Positions 54,457 to 62,704 of a DNA stretch of 64,000 bases are shown here, piece after piece (the stretch's first letter is position 1; each line of letters opens with the position of its first letter). Location of the stretch: contig NZ_JABJXU010000001.1 in the NCBI RefSeq assembly GCF_013155265.1, positions 124,001 through 188,000 on the forward strand, written 5' to 3'. The notes beneath the pieces were generated by a model. That model was not told the DNA's origin. It worked only from the letters and a program-made list of their open reading frames with translations, and ran no database searches. Source of the stretch: Enterococcus sp. MMGLQ5-1. GTDB taxonomy: Bacteria; Bacillota; Bacilli; Lactobacillales; Streptococcaceae. A program made the position numbers and the translations under genes.

Positions 54457-54572
54457 GAGGTAGGACAAAAGTCCTTAAAACTTTCGTAAGGTTCATAATT
54501 TATTGGGGACAATATGACAACGACTAGGAAAATAGATAAATTTCTATGTCGTTAAACGTCTTTTGTCCCACC
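54457..54572. repeat. Nested intergenic repeat, locus D (empty shell)
   Basis: 116 nt with arms GAGGTAGGACAAAAG and CTTTTGTCCCACCT and the shell interior (GGGACAATATGACAACGACTAGGAAAATAG), but no inner palindromic unit. It lies between convergent genes and ends in T6, so it could act as a terminator. Confidence 0.85.
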
Positions 54573-54685
54573 TTTTTTAGATTACTGCGTAGACGGTCAT
54601 GGTTAACAGAATTATTGCTAGAAATAGATTGATATCTTAAAAATAAGCAGCTATGAAATGCTTGATATTTTCCAATAATCATCGT

Positions 54686-55441
54686 TTAAATATTATTTTT
54701 TGTATTTCTAATCACATAGGCATCCAATAGAATTCTTGAAATGATTGAGAGAGGCAGTCGTGAGCGTACCTCGTATTCTGGAAAGAAAGAAATCTCAGAT
54801 TTAAAGCCAACAAGTGAAAGCTCACATAAATTTACCAAACTACTTTCTTCATTAGTCGTTATGAGTAACGTGCCAATTTCTTTTTCATAACAATTTTTAG
54901 CAGCCGATATTAATTCTTTTGTTTCACCATTAAGGGAGACGAATATGACCATATCGGTTTTTTTTAGATGTTTGCTCATTATTTTAATGATATTGGGATC
55001 TGTATGCAGTTCACAATACTTGTTAATTAATTGAAATTTAATCTTCATTTCCTCGGCAATTAATTCAGAAAACGCGCGTGCAAAAATAATAATTCTTTTC
55101 GCATTTTTGATTTTTTGAATGGCATCCTCAATTACCCCGGTATTTAGCATATTTAATGTTTTGATGACTTCTTCTTCATTTTTTAAAATAGATTTTTTTA
55201 TTTCACTATCGTTTTTTTCTACATTTGAAAGATTGATATTTGTACTATGCTCATCTTTAAGATAATACTTGAAATCTGTAAAGCCCTCATATCCCTTTTT
55301 TTTCATAGTCCGAACAATTGTAGAGGTTGACACATTAGCTAATTCACTCAATTTAATAATTGACAGATTTGGAATTTCAGTAATGTTGTTTTGGATATAG
55401 TTCCAAAGAAATATTTCTGTATCGCTGAGTTTTCCATTCAT
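54686..55441 (-). CDS. RpiR/MurR family regulator
   Basis: 251 residues: N-terminal HTH (NLSIIKLSELANVSTSTIVRTMKKKGYEGFTDFKYYLK) and C-terminal SIS sugar-phosphate-binding domain (IKNAKRIIIFARAFSELIAEEM, MVIFVSLNGETKELISAAKNCYEK). RpiR proteins sense phosphosugars. Divergent from the PfkB-LacD-Dha operon and separated from it by a strong inverted repeat, so it is the likely local regulator. Confidence 0.93.
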   Translation of the reverse strand: MNGKLSDTEIFLWNYIQNNITEIPNLSIIKLSELANVSTSTIVRTMKKKGYEGFTDFKYYLKDEHSTNINLSNVEKNDSEIKKSILKNEEEVIKTLNMLNTGVIEDAIQKIKNAKRIIIFARAFSELIAEEMKIKFQLINKYCELHTDPNIIKIMSKHLKKTDMVIFVSLNGETKELISAAKNCYEKEIGTLLITTNEESSLVNLCELSLVGFKSEISFFPEYEVRSRLPLSIISRILLDAYVIRNTKNNI

Positions 55442-55512
55442 AGACTGACTTCCTTTAAATTTATAGTAGATTTTTTTTGATTATATTAAATATATTATAA
55501 AAAAGTAAAATT

Positions 55513-55557
55513 AGAAAATGTTTTCGGGTTGATGTTTGAAATCTGGAAACATTTTCT
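55513..55557. promoter_or_regulatory. Inverted repeat between rpiR and the pfkB operon
   Basis: AGAAAATGTTTTC (55513-55525) and GGAAACATTTTCT (55545-55557): 13-base arms with one mismatched pair, 19 nt apart (about three helical turns centre to centre). Likely RpiR binding site. Confidence 0.75.
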
Positions 55558-55600
55558 GTGCTGTAAAAGTAATAATAGTAATAAGAAGGAGGTGAGCTAA

Positions 55601-56530
55601 TTGTCAAATATTTATACGTGCACATTGAATTTAGCAATTGATTTATTTATTGAAACAGAGCAACTTCACCCATCAATTGTTAACCGAACAATTGATGATG
55701 ATATCCAAGCAAATGGTAAAGGTGTTAATGTTTCTCTAATATTAAAAATGTTGAATATTGATAGTGTGGCGATTGGTTATAAAGCTGGATTTACAGGACA
55801 ATACATAGAAGATTTCCTAGCTATGAAAGGAATAGCCAGCTCATTTATTGATGTTCCCGGTCTAACTCGAATCAATGTGTTTACACAGGTTAATGAAACA
55901 GGTGAAGAATTTAAACTTGTAAACAGAGGACCTGAAATATTTGCAGCACATAAAAGGGCATTATTAACACAAATTGATGAACTAAAAAAAGGTGATTTTC
56001 TATGTATTTCTGGAAGTAATCCTCGAGGTATTTCACCGTTGATTTTCCCTGAAATTGCAAAGACCTGTGCAGAAAAAGGCATAAGCTTAATCTTAGATAC
56101 AAGCTACAAGGAGGTTTTAGATTGTTTACAGTACCAACCATTTTTGTTAAAGCCAAACGAAGAAGAATTGTCAAGTTGGTTTGGTGTGAAGATTGAAACG
56201 CATTTAGATTATCTTTTTTATGGTAAAAAATTAATTGAACTTGGTGCGAAGAACGTATTGCTTTCTCTTGGTGGAGAAGGGGCATATTGGTTTAATCAGG
56301 ATACAATATTATATGGCAATTCACCAAAAGGGAAGGTAGTTAATACTGCTTGTGCGGGTGATACACTATTAGGCACATTTCTTGCTGGGATAATTCATCA
56401 GCTTGATGGCATTGAAAATTTGAAAAGAAGTATCGCTGCTGGCAGCTCAACGGCATTTAGAAAAGGCATTACGGATTTTTCTGACGTTGAAAAATTAGAA
56501 GTAGAGATTAAAGTGAAGCAGGTTCACTAA
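55601..56530 (+). CDS. PfkB-family sugar-phosphate kinase (1-phosphofructokinase/tagatose-phosphate kinase type)
   Basis: 309 residues from TTG 55601 (AAGGAGGTG upstream). N-terminal CTLNLAIDLFIETEQL, NGKGVNVSLILKMLNI, and anion-hole/catalytic ACAGDTLLGTFLAGI, where the usual GAGD is CAGD. FruK/LacC subgroup, phosphorylating a hexose phosphate to a 1,6-bisphosphate. With lacD next, tagatose 1- or 6-phosphate or fructose 1-phosphate are the obvious substrates; sequence alone does not decide. First gene of the RpiR-linked operon. Confidence 0.9.
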   Translation: MSNIYTCTLNLAIDLFIETEQLHPSIVNRTIDDDIQANGKGVNVSLILKMLNIDSVAIGYKAGFTGQYIEDFLAMKGIASSFIDVPGLTRINVFTQVNETGEEFKLVNRGPEIFAAHKRALLTQIDELKKGDFLCISGSNPRGISPLIFPEIAKTCAEKGISLILDTSYKEVLDCLQYQPFLLKPNEEELSSWFGVKIETHLDYLFYGKKLIELGAKNVLLSLGGEGAYWFNQDTILYGNSPKGKVVNTACAGDTLLGTFLAGIIHQLDGIENLKRSIAAGSSTAFRKGITDFSDVEKLEVEIKVKQVH

Positions 56531-56598
56531 AAATTGAAGCAAAAAGCTAGTGCAGAAAATTGATAAATAATTGTTAAAAATGAGAAGAGGTTTAATCA

Positions 56599-57609
56599 AT
56601 GAAAAAAGTAAGTGGCATTAAATATGACAGACTCAAAAGGACAAGTAGCCAAAATGGCGTTATTGGTGCTTTAGCCATTGATCAGCGAGGTGCTCTGAAG
56701 AAAATGATTGGTGCATATAAAAATCAGGCTGAAGCACAAGATGTTGTAGAATTTAAAAAATTAGTTTCTGAGGAATTAACACCTTATGCCACCTCTATTC
56801 TATTAGATCCTGAATACGGACTTCAGGCAGCGGAGGCTCGCTCGGAAAACGCTGGATTATTACTAGCTTATGAAAAAACCGGCTATGATGCTTCTACACC
56901 GGGACGTTTGCCTGATTGCTTGGATACATGGTCAGTCAAAAGATTGAAGGAAGCAGGCGCAGATGCATGCAAATTTTTACTTTATTACGATATAGATGAG
57001 AGTGATGAAATAAACAACCAAAAGCAAGCCTATATTGAGCGAATTGGTTCAGAATGTCTTGCTGAGGAATTACCGTTTTTCTTAGAATTATTGGCCTATG
57101 ACGCTAAAATTAGTGATAATAACTCAAAGGCGTATGCTAAAATCAAGCCGAATAAAGTAATTAGCATGATGAGAGAATTCTCAAAGGAACGTTATAATGT
57201 TGATGTCTTAAAGGTTGAAGTGCCAGTCAATATGAACTATGTTGAAGGCTTTGGAGCGGAGGCTATTTATTCTAAAGCAGAAGCAATGGCTTATTTTAAG
57301 GCGCAAAGTAAGGCTACCGATTTACCATTTATTTTCTTGAGTGCTGGGGTTAGTGCTGAAACCTTTCAAAATACTTTGAAGCTAGCAAGTGAGGCTGGCT
57401 CAACATTTAATGGTGTACTTTGTGGCCGTGCAACCTGGGCGAATGGTGTCGAACCCTTTGTAAAACAGGGTAAAGCAGCAGCAAAAGAGTGGTTGGGGAC
57501 TATTGGTCGTCAAAATATTCAAGAATTAAATGAAGTTTTGGAAGCAACTGCTACGTCTTGGCAATTAAAAATAGAGCCCTATCCAAACCAAATTGCCAGA
57601 TTTTCTTAA
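56599..57609 (+). CDS. lacD: Tagatose 1,6-diphosphate aldolase, class I (LacD family)
   Basis: 336 residues, close to LacD along its length: [54 protein letters not shown], and Schiff-base Lys205 in [10 protein letters not shown]. It splits tagatose 1,6-bisphosphate (and related ketose bisphosphates) to DHAP and glyceraldehyde 3-phosphate. It follows the PfkB kinase by 68 nt. The rest of a lac/tagatose-6-P operon (lacAB, lacFEG) is absent, so its natural substrate may enter by the galactitol-type PTS nearby. Confidence 0.94.
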   Translation: MKKVSGIKYDRLKRTSSQNGVIGALAIDQRGALKKMIGAYKNQAEAQDVVEFKKLVSEELTPYATSILLDPEYGLQAAEARSENAGLLLAYEKTGYDASTPGRLPDCLDTWSVKRLKEAGADACKFLLYYDIDESDEINNQKQAYIERIGSECLAEELPFFLELLAYDAKISDNNSKAYAKIKPNKVISMMREFSKERYNVDVLKVEVPVNMNYVEGFGAEAIYSKAEAMAYFKAQSKATDLPFIFLSAGVSAETFQNTLKLASEAGSTFNGVLCGRATWANGVEPFVKQGKAAAKEWLGTIGRQNIQELNEVLEATATSWQLKIEPYPNQIARFS

Positions 57610-57678
57610 TTAAGATTTAAATTGATTTCTAGATTTGCTGATTATTAGCATTTCTAGAGGTTAATTAATAACAAAAAA

Positions 57679-57692
57679 TGAAACCGTTCACA
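57679..57692 (+). promoter_or_regulatory. cre site (CcpA) upstream of the DhaK-like gene
   Basis: TGAAACCGTTCACA fits every fixed position of the cre consensus TGWNANCGNTNWCA. Located between lacD and the DhaK-like gene, 56 nt before the latter's start, suggesting catabolite repression of the dha-like part. Confidence 0.8.
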
Positions 57693-57748
57693 AAAGATAA
57701 TTGATTAACTATTTGAAAAACAATCATTTAGTCGGAAGGGGATTTAAT

Positions 57749-58714
57749 ATGCTAAATAAACTAAGAAATCGCTCAGTTTTAATTGAAAATGATGAGCATA
57801 TTATCAAAAGGGAGCTTGAGGGAATCGTAAAAACAAGATCAAATGAATGCGAATTGATTGAAGATGAATTTGGCTTTGGTTTGATGCTCAAGCAGTTCGA
57901 TAGAGAGAATGTTGGTGTGATAGCCTCAGGTGGCGGAGGTCTAGGCAAGCTATTTCCTGCCGTTGTTCATGAGAATTTGGCAGATGCTGTAAGTGTAGGG
58001 GCGATGGATACTGCGCCGACCTATTTTTCAATTTATAATTTAGCAAAAAAATTGAATTCTAAAAAGGGTGTCATTTTATTAACAAATAACTATAGTGGTG
58101 ATGTAATGAATAATGAAATGGCAGCTGAAATGCTTGCAGCTGATGGTATTTCAGCAATAGTTTGTAAAATTACTGATAATTATTTTAGCTCAGAAGTGTC
58201 AGAGAAGCGTTCAGGGCTTTCCGGTATTTTAACAATTATAAAAATTGCCAAATTGGCCGCCAAAAAAGGACTTAGTTTATCGGAAGTGACTAATATTGTT
58301 GAGCATGCTAATTGCCAACTAAACTCAGTGACCGTGATGGCTGATGAGGGTGGTAGACTGATGTATGGTAAAGGTCTTGCCGATGAGCCTGCTAAATTTA
58401 CAAGCGAGTTTGTGAATGAAGAAAAATTAGTAGCTGAGCTTTCTGATTGTATTATTGCTAATTATCAAGACGTTTCTAAAAAGATTTGTATTCAGCTGAA
58501 TACGATGCTTCAGACCTCATATATTGAAGGACAGGTTTTGTTAGGTGGTATTTATGATTATTTTGAATCAAAGGGGTTTGAGGTCGTTTTAGCAAATGTG
58601 GGTAATTACTACGACATGTTTAATTATCCAGGTTTGATTCTTTCAATCTTGACTGTTGATGAAAAAATTCAAGAGTTTATTAAGCCAGTTTCAAATTATG
58701 ATTTTACAATTTAA
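57749..58714 (+). CDS. Divergent DhaK-like (dihydroxyacetone kinase subunit K) protein lacking both active-site histidines
   Basis: 321 residues from ATG 57749 (GGAAGGGGAT site); the frame start 57701 is unsupported. The DhaK fold is recognisable by IASGGGGLGKLFP (58-70), LTNNYSGDVMNNEMAAEML (111-129) and YGKGLADEPA (206-215). Against E. coli DhaK, Asp109 is kept (Asp118). His56 of GSGHEP is replaced in GLGKLF, and His218 of GIHGEPG, which binds dihydroxyacetone covalently, is Ala211 in GLADEPA. It cannot use the known substrate-binding chemistry. The dhaL and dhaM downstream look intact, so it may present a different substrate or act as a regulator like DhaQ. Confidence 0.85.
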   Translation: MLNKLRNRSVLIENDEHIIKRELEGIVKTRSNECELIEDEFGFGLMLKQFDRENVGVIASGGGGLGKLFPAVVHENLADAVSVGAMDTAPTYFSIYNLAKKLNSKKGVILLTNNYSGDVMNNEMAAEMLAADGISAIVCKITDNYFSSEVSEKRSGLSGILTIIKIAKLAAKKGLSLSEVTNIVEHANCQLNSVTVMADEGGRLMYGKGLADEPAKFTSEFVNEEKLVAELSDCIIANYQDVSKKICIQLNTMLQTSYIEGQVLLGGIYDYFESKGFEVVLANVGNYYDMFNYPGLILSILTVDEKIQEFIKPVSNYDFTI

Positions 58715-58740
58715 TTTATTAATAAAAAGGAGAAATTATT

Positions 58741-59418
58741 ATGGATTTAAGTAAATATAATGTGCGGTCAGTATTTTCATCTGCACTAGGAATTATTATT
58801 TTGTCCTTAGGTATTTCGATTAACAAAGGATCGGTACTTGGGATGGATACTTATACTGGTATGAATACGACGGTTTCTACCTATTTCAATATGTCCTTAG
58901 GTAATTATCAGTTAATTTTAAATGTCATTTTACTATTGTCAATGTTTGTATTTGGCCGTTATTTATTAGGTCTAGGTACAGTATTAAATATGGTATTTGT
59001 CGGATATTTAGTAGATTTCTTTTTAAAGCAATTTGATAATACAATCCTTTCTTTTGAGGTTGAAAAATCTATCTGGATTCGCTTAATTCTTTTAGTCATC
59101 GGTACTTTAATTCTATGTTTAGGTGCTTCTCTTTATATGACAGCTGATTTAGGAGTGGCGCCTTATGATGCCCTTGCGATTATGATTTCAGATCATTTTG
59201 AAAAAATACCATTTAGTCTCGCGCGCATTGGTACCGACGTAATTTGTGTTATTGTCGGCTTGATTTTTGGGACCGTTTTGGGCAATTATGCGTTTGGTAC
59301 AATAATTGGACTTGGCACTGTTTTAACAGCGTTTGGTACCGGACCATTTATTGATTTCTTTAATAAAACCATCTCTGCGTGGATTGTTGGTAATAAAAGT
59401 GAGGGAGCTGAAAAATAG
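58741..59418 (+). CDS. YczE/YyaS/YitT-type integral membrane protein
   Basis: 225 residues, about five or six helices. MTADLGVAPYDALAIMISDH and the preceding ILLVIGTLILCLGASLY match the YczE-like family; an N-terminal half-repeat (IIILSLGISINKGSVLGMDTYTGM) shows the internal duplication. Function of the family is unknown; transport is plausible. It lies between the DhaK-like gene (26 nt) and dhaL (one-base overlap), so it is part of the same unit, perhaps importing or exporting the kinase substrate. Confidence 0.85.
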   Translation: MDLSKYNVRSVFSSALGIIILSLGISINKGSVLGMDTYTGMNTTVSTYFNMSLGNYQLILNVILLLSMFVFGRYLLGLGTVLNMVFVGYLVDFFLKQFDNTILSFEVEKSIWIRLILLVIGTLILCLGASLYMTADLGVAPYDALAIMISDHFEKIPFSLARIGTDVICVIVGLIFGTVLGNYAFGTIIGLGTVLTAFGTGPFIDFFNKTISAWIVGNKSEGAEK

Positions 59419-59990
59419 TGAGAGAATTAAGTTGTGAAGCAATTATTAGTTGGATTGACTCTTGGGCAGAAGTATTAATTGAAAAGAAAGATTATCTTAA
59501 TGAGTTAGATACACCAATTGGTGATGATGATCATGGGACAAATATGGCACGTGGTGCGAAGGAATTGAAAGTAATTCTAAAAGATGACTATTCAGATTCG
59601 CAGCAATTAACGAAAAAGATTGCCATGGCATTACTGACTAAGGTTGGTGGCGCTTCTGGAGTCATTTATGGTACTGCCTTTTTAGAGATGAGTCAAGAAA
59701 TAGAGCTATCAAGAATGCTCAAGGCTGGCATCAATGGCATTATTAAACGTGGCAAAGCAGAGGTAGGAGATAAGACATTATTAGATGTTTGGCAACCAGT
59801 TAGTGAGCTAGTTGAGGTAGATTCACTTACTTTAGCAAAAATCGATGCAGCTGTTCAGTCCACTAAACCGATGTTAGCCAAAAAAGGTCGATCTGAGTTC
59901 GTAGGTGAGGCCTCAATTGGTCATTTAGACCCTGGTGCAGTTTCTAGCGGCTACTTATTTGAACAGTTAGTAAAGGAGCTTTCAAAATGA
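59418..59990 (+). CDS. dhaL: DhaL-type ADP-binding kinase subunit
   Basis: 190 residues from GTG 59418, whose G is the last base of the upstream stop; GAGGGAG upstream. The Mg-ADP site is intact: Asp31, Asp36 and Asp38 in LDTPIGDDDHGTNMARG, then LLTKVGGASGVIYGTAFLEMS and GKAEVGDKTLLDVW. DhaL carries ADP that DhaM rephosphorylates from the PTS and passes phosphate to the DhaK-bound substrate. ATGA overlap with dhaM. Confidence 0.94.
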   Translation: MRELSCEAIISWIDSWAEVLIEKKDYLNELDTPIGDDDHGTNMARGAKELKVILKDDYSDSQQLTKKIAMALLTKVGGASGVIYGTAFLEMSQEIELSRMLKAGINGIIKRGKAEVGDKTLLDVWQPVSELVEVDSLTLAKIDAAVQSTKPMLAKKGRSEFVGEASIGHLDPGAVSSGYLFEQLVKELSK

Positions 59991-60358
59991 GTCAATATGG
60001 TATTTTAATCGTTTCACATGTTTTTGAAATTGCCGAAGGTGCCAAGCGGCTAATTGAGCAAGTAGCAGCTCATGTTTCTGTGTCAACTGCAGGTGGCTTG
60101 GAAGATGGTTCAGTTGGGACAAGCCTTGAGAGAATTCAAGAAGCGATAGACCAAAACACTTCGGATACAATTCTGGCATTTTACGATTTGGGCAGTGCAA
60201 AAATGAATCTTGAAATTTGCTCTGAAATGACAGATAAAAAAGTCTATTTATTCAACGCACCAATTATAGAGGGTGCCTATTCAGCAGCAGCATTGGCGGA
60301 GGTCGATGTTCCAATTTCAGATATTTGTGCTCAGCTTCAAGAATTAGAGATTAAATAA
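59987..60358 (+). CDS. dhaM: DhaM-type PTS phosphocarrier (EIIA-Man fold)
   Basis: 123 residues, the single-domain Firmicutes form: YGILIVSHVFEIAEGAKRL with the phospho-acceptor His11, VSTAGGLEDGSVGTSLERIQEAI, and LAFYDLGSAKMNLE. It takes phosphate from HPr and gives it to ADP on DhaL. Overlaps dhaL by four bases and ends the operon before a strong hairpin. Confidence 0.94.
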   Translation: MSQYGILIVSHVFEIAEGAKRLIEQVAAHVSVSTAGGLEDGSVGTSLERIQEAIDQNTSDTILAFYDLGSAKMNLEICSEMTDKKVYLFNAPIIEGAYSAAALAEVDVPISDICAQLQELEIK

Positions 60359-60378
60359 GGGCTATTTAAATCAATCAA

Positions 60379-60416
60379 CCTCAATAGTTAGAGTGATCTA
60401 AATCTAACTATTGAGG
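60379..60416. terminator. Hairpin terminator after dhaM
   Basis: Fourteen-bp perfect stem CCTCAATAGTTAGA / TCTAACTATTGAGG with a ~10-nt loop; only a short T run follows. Lies between convergent units. Confidence 0.8.
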
Positions 60417-60474
60417 CTGTTTGCGTTTATATTGAGATAATGATTTATTGTTTGATTTATTATTTGATTTATTA

Positions 60475-60714
60475 TCAATTATTTTGAATGATTTCCGATA
60501 ATGCTTTGATTTTTCGACAGACTTCCCAACACTCTGCATGAATGTCTATTTTTTCTGCTTCGGTAAGTGATGTTGTGATTAGTTTTGCTTGTAATAATGC
60601 ATTAATCTTTGGATTAGTGGTATCAATTTGTTTGTGCATATTTTGATAAATTTTATTGAGCTGCTCGTAATGGTAATTATCAAACTGCTTAGTACTAAAA
60701 CCTTTATTATTCAT
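60475..60714 (-). CDS. Hypothetical protein, 79 aa
   Basis: 79 residues, hydrophilic and helical-looking, starting MNNKGFSTKQFDNYHYEQLNKIYQNMHKQID, with one Cys near the end (ECWEVC has two). AGGAAAGAAG precedes the ATG. It starts 14 nt after the PfkB gene on the same strand, so the two are one transcript. No family recognised. Confidence 0.7.
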   Translation of the reverse strand: MNNKGFSTKQFDNYHYEQLNKIYQNMHKQIDTTNPKINALLQAKLITTSLTEAEKIDIHAECWEVCRKIKALSEIIQNN

Positions 60715-60728
60715 AAAATACTTCTTTC

Positions 60729-61664
60729 CTAGAGCTTTTCTACTTTGACAGCTGCAAAAAATTTTGAAACATCATTCTGATTTAATTCAGGATACCAATT
60801 TAGACAATTGGCAGTGGAATAACTGATTGCTTTTTTCAGAGCAAATTCATAGTCTTCAGAAATTGTTAGATATTTCACTAATCCACCCAGAAAGAAATCT
60901 CCAGAAGCAATTGGATTTTTAGCATTAATTTTGGGTAAAGATAAATAATAGATGTCGTCTTTCATTTTAGCGATGATGCCTTTGGCACCTAGAGTAATAA
61001 TAAAAAATGAAATTTCCTTTGCAATTTTTCCACGTAAAAATTTTACATAATCTTCAATTTGTGTCAGCTGTGCATCAGGTACTAAATCTAATATTTCTTC
61101 ATCGTTTATCTTAATTACTTCTGGTTTGGCATGGTAAGCATTTTTTAATGCTTCGCCGCTTGTATCAATAAAAAATTTAATATTTTGATTCTTAAATTTT
61201 ATTTGAAATTGTTGGATATAATCATCAGGCATTCCCTTCATTAATGAGCCTGAAAAAACGATGGTATCATTAGGTTTTATTGCCTTTTCTAAAGATTGGG
61301 TAAATTGTTCAAGTAATTTGGAGCGGAGTGTAAAACTATTTTCATAGATTGGATAGGTATCATTATTGATAGTATCGAAAATAATATTACAAACACGTGT
61401 ATTTTCTTTGATTTCTAATGCCGAAAGTGTCACATGGGCTGATTTTGCGAGAGTCTTCAAGTGATTGCCATTGTCACCGCCTATAATAGTATGTACCTTA
61501 AAATCAACTATTGGCTCTTCAAAATTGAGTGCATAGGCAACATTAAAACTTTTACCACCGGGGAATTCTCTAACCTCGAAGGGACGGTTCGGTTTGCCTT
61601 TCGAAAAATTTTTAACTAAAAGTGTTCTATCAATTGCTGGGTTGGGACAAATTAAATGAATCAT
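60729..61664 (-). CDS. PfkB-family hexose-phosphate kinase (second copy)
   Basis: 311 residues from ATG 61664 (AGAAAGGAAATG site); the frame extends upstream to 61721 without a ribosome site. ICPNPAIDRTLLVKNF, FPGGKSFNVAYALN, and the catalytic ASGDFFLGGLVKYL where GAGD is ASGD. 1-phosphofructokinase/tagatose-type subgroup. Divergent from the DeoR-gat PTS, whose regulator probably controls it; together they suggest uptake of a polyol or ketose as a monophosphate and its second phosphorylation. Confidence 0.9.
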   Translation of the reverse strand: MIHLICPNPAIDRTLLVKNFSKGKPNRPFEVREFPGGKSFNVAYALNFEEPIVDFKVHTIIGGDNGNHLKTLAKSAHVTLSALEIKENTRVCNIIFDTINNDTYPIYENSFTLRSKLLEQFTQSLEKAIKPNDTIVFSGSLMKGMPDDYIQQFQIKFKNQNIKFFIDTSGEALKNAYHAKPEVIKINDEEILDLVPDAQLTQIEDYVKFLRGKIAKEISFFIITLGAKGIIAKMKDDIYYLSLPKINAKNPIASGDFFLGGLVKYLTISEDYEFALKKAISYSTANCLNWYPELNQNDVSKFFAAVKVEKL

Positions 61665-61757
61665 ATTGCATTTCCTTTCTATTTGGTAGCGCATACATAA
61701 AATAGTGAATAGTCTTTTCAAGGAGAGTATACAATCAAAATGTTAATATTGCAATTA

Positions 61758-61835
61758 TTTTTTTGCTTTTTAATTTAAAAAGCAAAAAAAATACTAAAAA
61801 AGCAAAACATAAGCAAAATTTAGCTTGCTTTTTAA
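61758..61835. promoter_or_regulatory. Operator cluster between pfkB and deoR
   Basis: A 14-bp-arm inverted repeat (TTTTTTTGCTTTTT, 61758-61771, and its complement at 61777-61790) is followed by AGCAAAA at 61801 and 61812 and GCTTTTT again near 61828. Several copies of the same heptamer in both orientations are typical of DeoR-family binding regions. Confidence 0.7.
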
Positions 61836-61894
61836 AATTTTATGGGTTATTATGAAAAATGTAAGGGGTTACAACAGAAATGGATGGTGATTAG

Positions 61895-62674
61895 ATGAAT
61901 GCAACAAATAGAAGAGAATTTATATTGGATTATTTAAATGAGCATCATTCACTAAAAATAAATCAATTAGTGGAAGAGCTAGATGTTACCAGAGAGACAT
62001 TACGTAAAGATTTATATGATTTAGAAGAGGAGGGATTGATTCGTAAAACCCATGGTGGCGCGGTATTATCTCAAAAAATTAATGAGTCGGCTTATGAAAA
62101 AAGAAGGAATGAGCAATCTAATGAAAAGAAGGTTATTGCAAAGCTTGCGGCGGAAATGATTGAAAATGGGGATACGGTTTATTTAGATTATGGCACAACA
62201 ATATATGCATTAGCCCAGGAAATTAAGAAAATGAAAAATATTACTGTCGTCACTAATTCTATTCCTATTATTACTTTATTAATGCCAAGTGAAGACATCG
62301 AAATCATTGTTCCTGGTGGCATGCTTCGTCGAAATGAAGGTTCCTTGTATGGAGATATGGCATATAACAATTTAAAAGATATTTTTGTCACAATTGGCTT
62401 CTTTGGATGTGCGGGTATTTCAGCCAATGTTGGTATTACAGATCATCATCTAGGCGAGACAGCAAATTCAAAAATGATGATTGAGCATTCTGAAACAAGC
62501 GTCATTTTATCTGATAATAGTAAGTTTGGTAAATGTGCTTTTAATAGAATGGCGGATTTTTCAGATATTGATGCCTTAGTTACCGATCAAGTGCCACCTC
62601 TGGCAGAGAAAAGGGAGCTAATTGCTCAAAGTGTAGAGCTGTATTATCCATCGGCAGCTGTCGATGAAAAATAA
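61895..62674 (+). CDS. DeoR-family transcriptional regulator
   Basis: 259 residues: N-terminal HTH (LKINQLVEELDVTRETLRKDLYDLEEEGLIRKTHGGAV) and C-terminal DeoRC sensor domain (ENGDTVYLDYGTTIYALA, DIEIIVPGGMLRRNEGSLYGDMA, SVILSDNSKFGK). It likely represses the gat PTS and divergent pfkB in the absence of a phosphosugar. ATGGATGGTG ribosome site; 30 nt to gatA. Confidence 0.94.
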   Translation: MNATNRREFILDYLNEHHSLKINQLVEELDVTRETLRKDLYDLEEEGLIRKTHGGAVLSQKINESAYEKRRNEQSNEKKVIAKLAAEMIENGDTVYLDYGTTIYALAQEIKKMKNITVVTNSIPIITLLMPSEDIEIIVPGGMLRRNEGSLYGDMAYNNLKDIFVTIGFFGCAGISANVGITDHHLGETANSKMMIEHSETSVILSDNSKFGKCAFNRMADFSDIDALVTDQVPPLAEKRELIAQSVELYYPSAAVDEK

Positions 62675-62704
62675 TAATCGGAATATCCGAAGATTGGAGT
62701 TTAA

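Noticed and set aside
56599-57609. Sulfofructose-phosphate (YihT-type) aldolase
   Set aside because: YihT belongs to the same superfamily, but length and continuous motif agreement with LacD, including Lys205, favour the tagatose-bisphosphate aldolase call, and no sulfoquinovosidase or sulfonate transporter is present.
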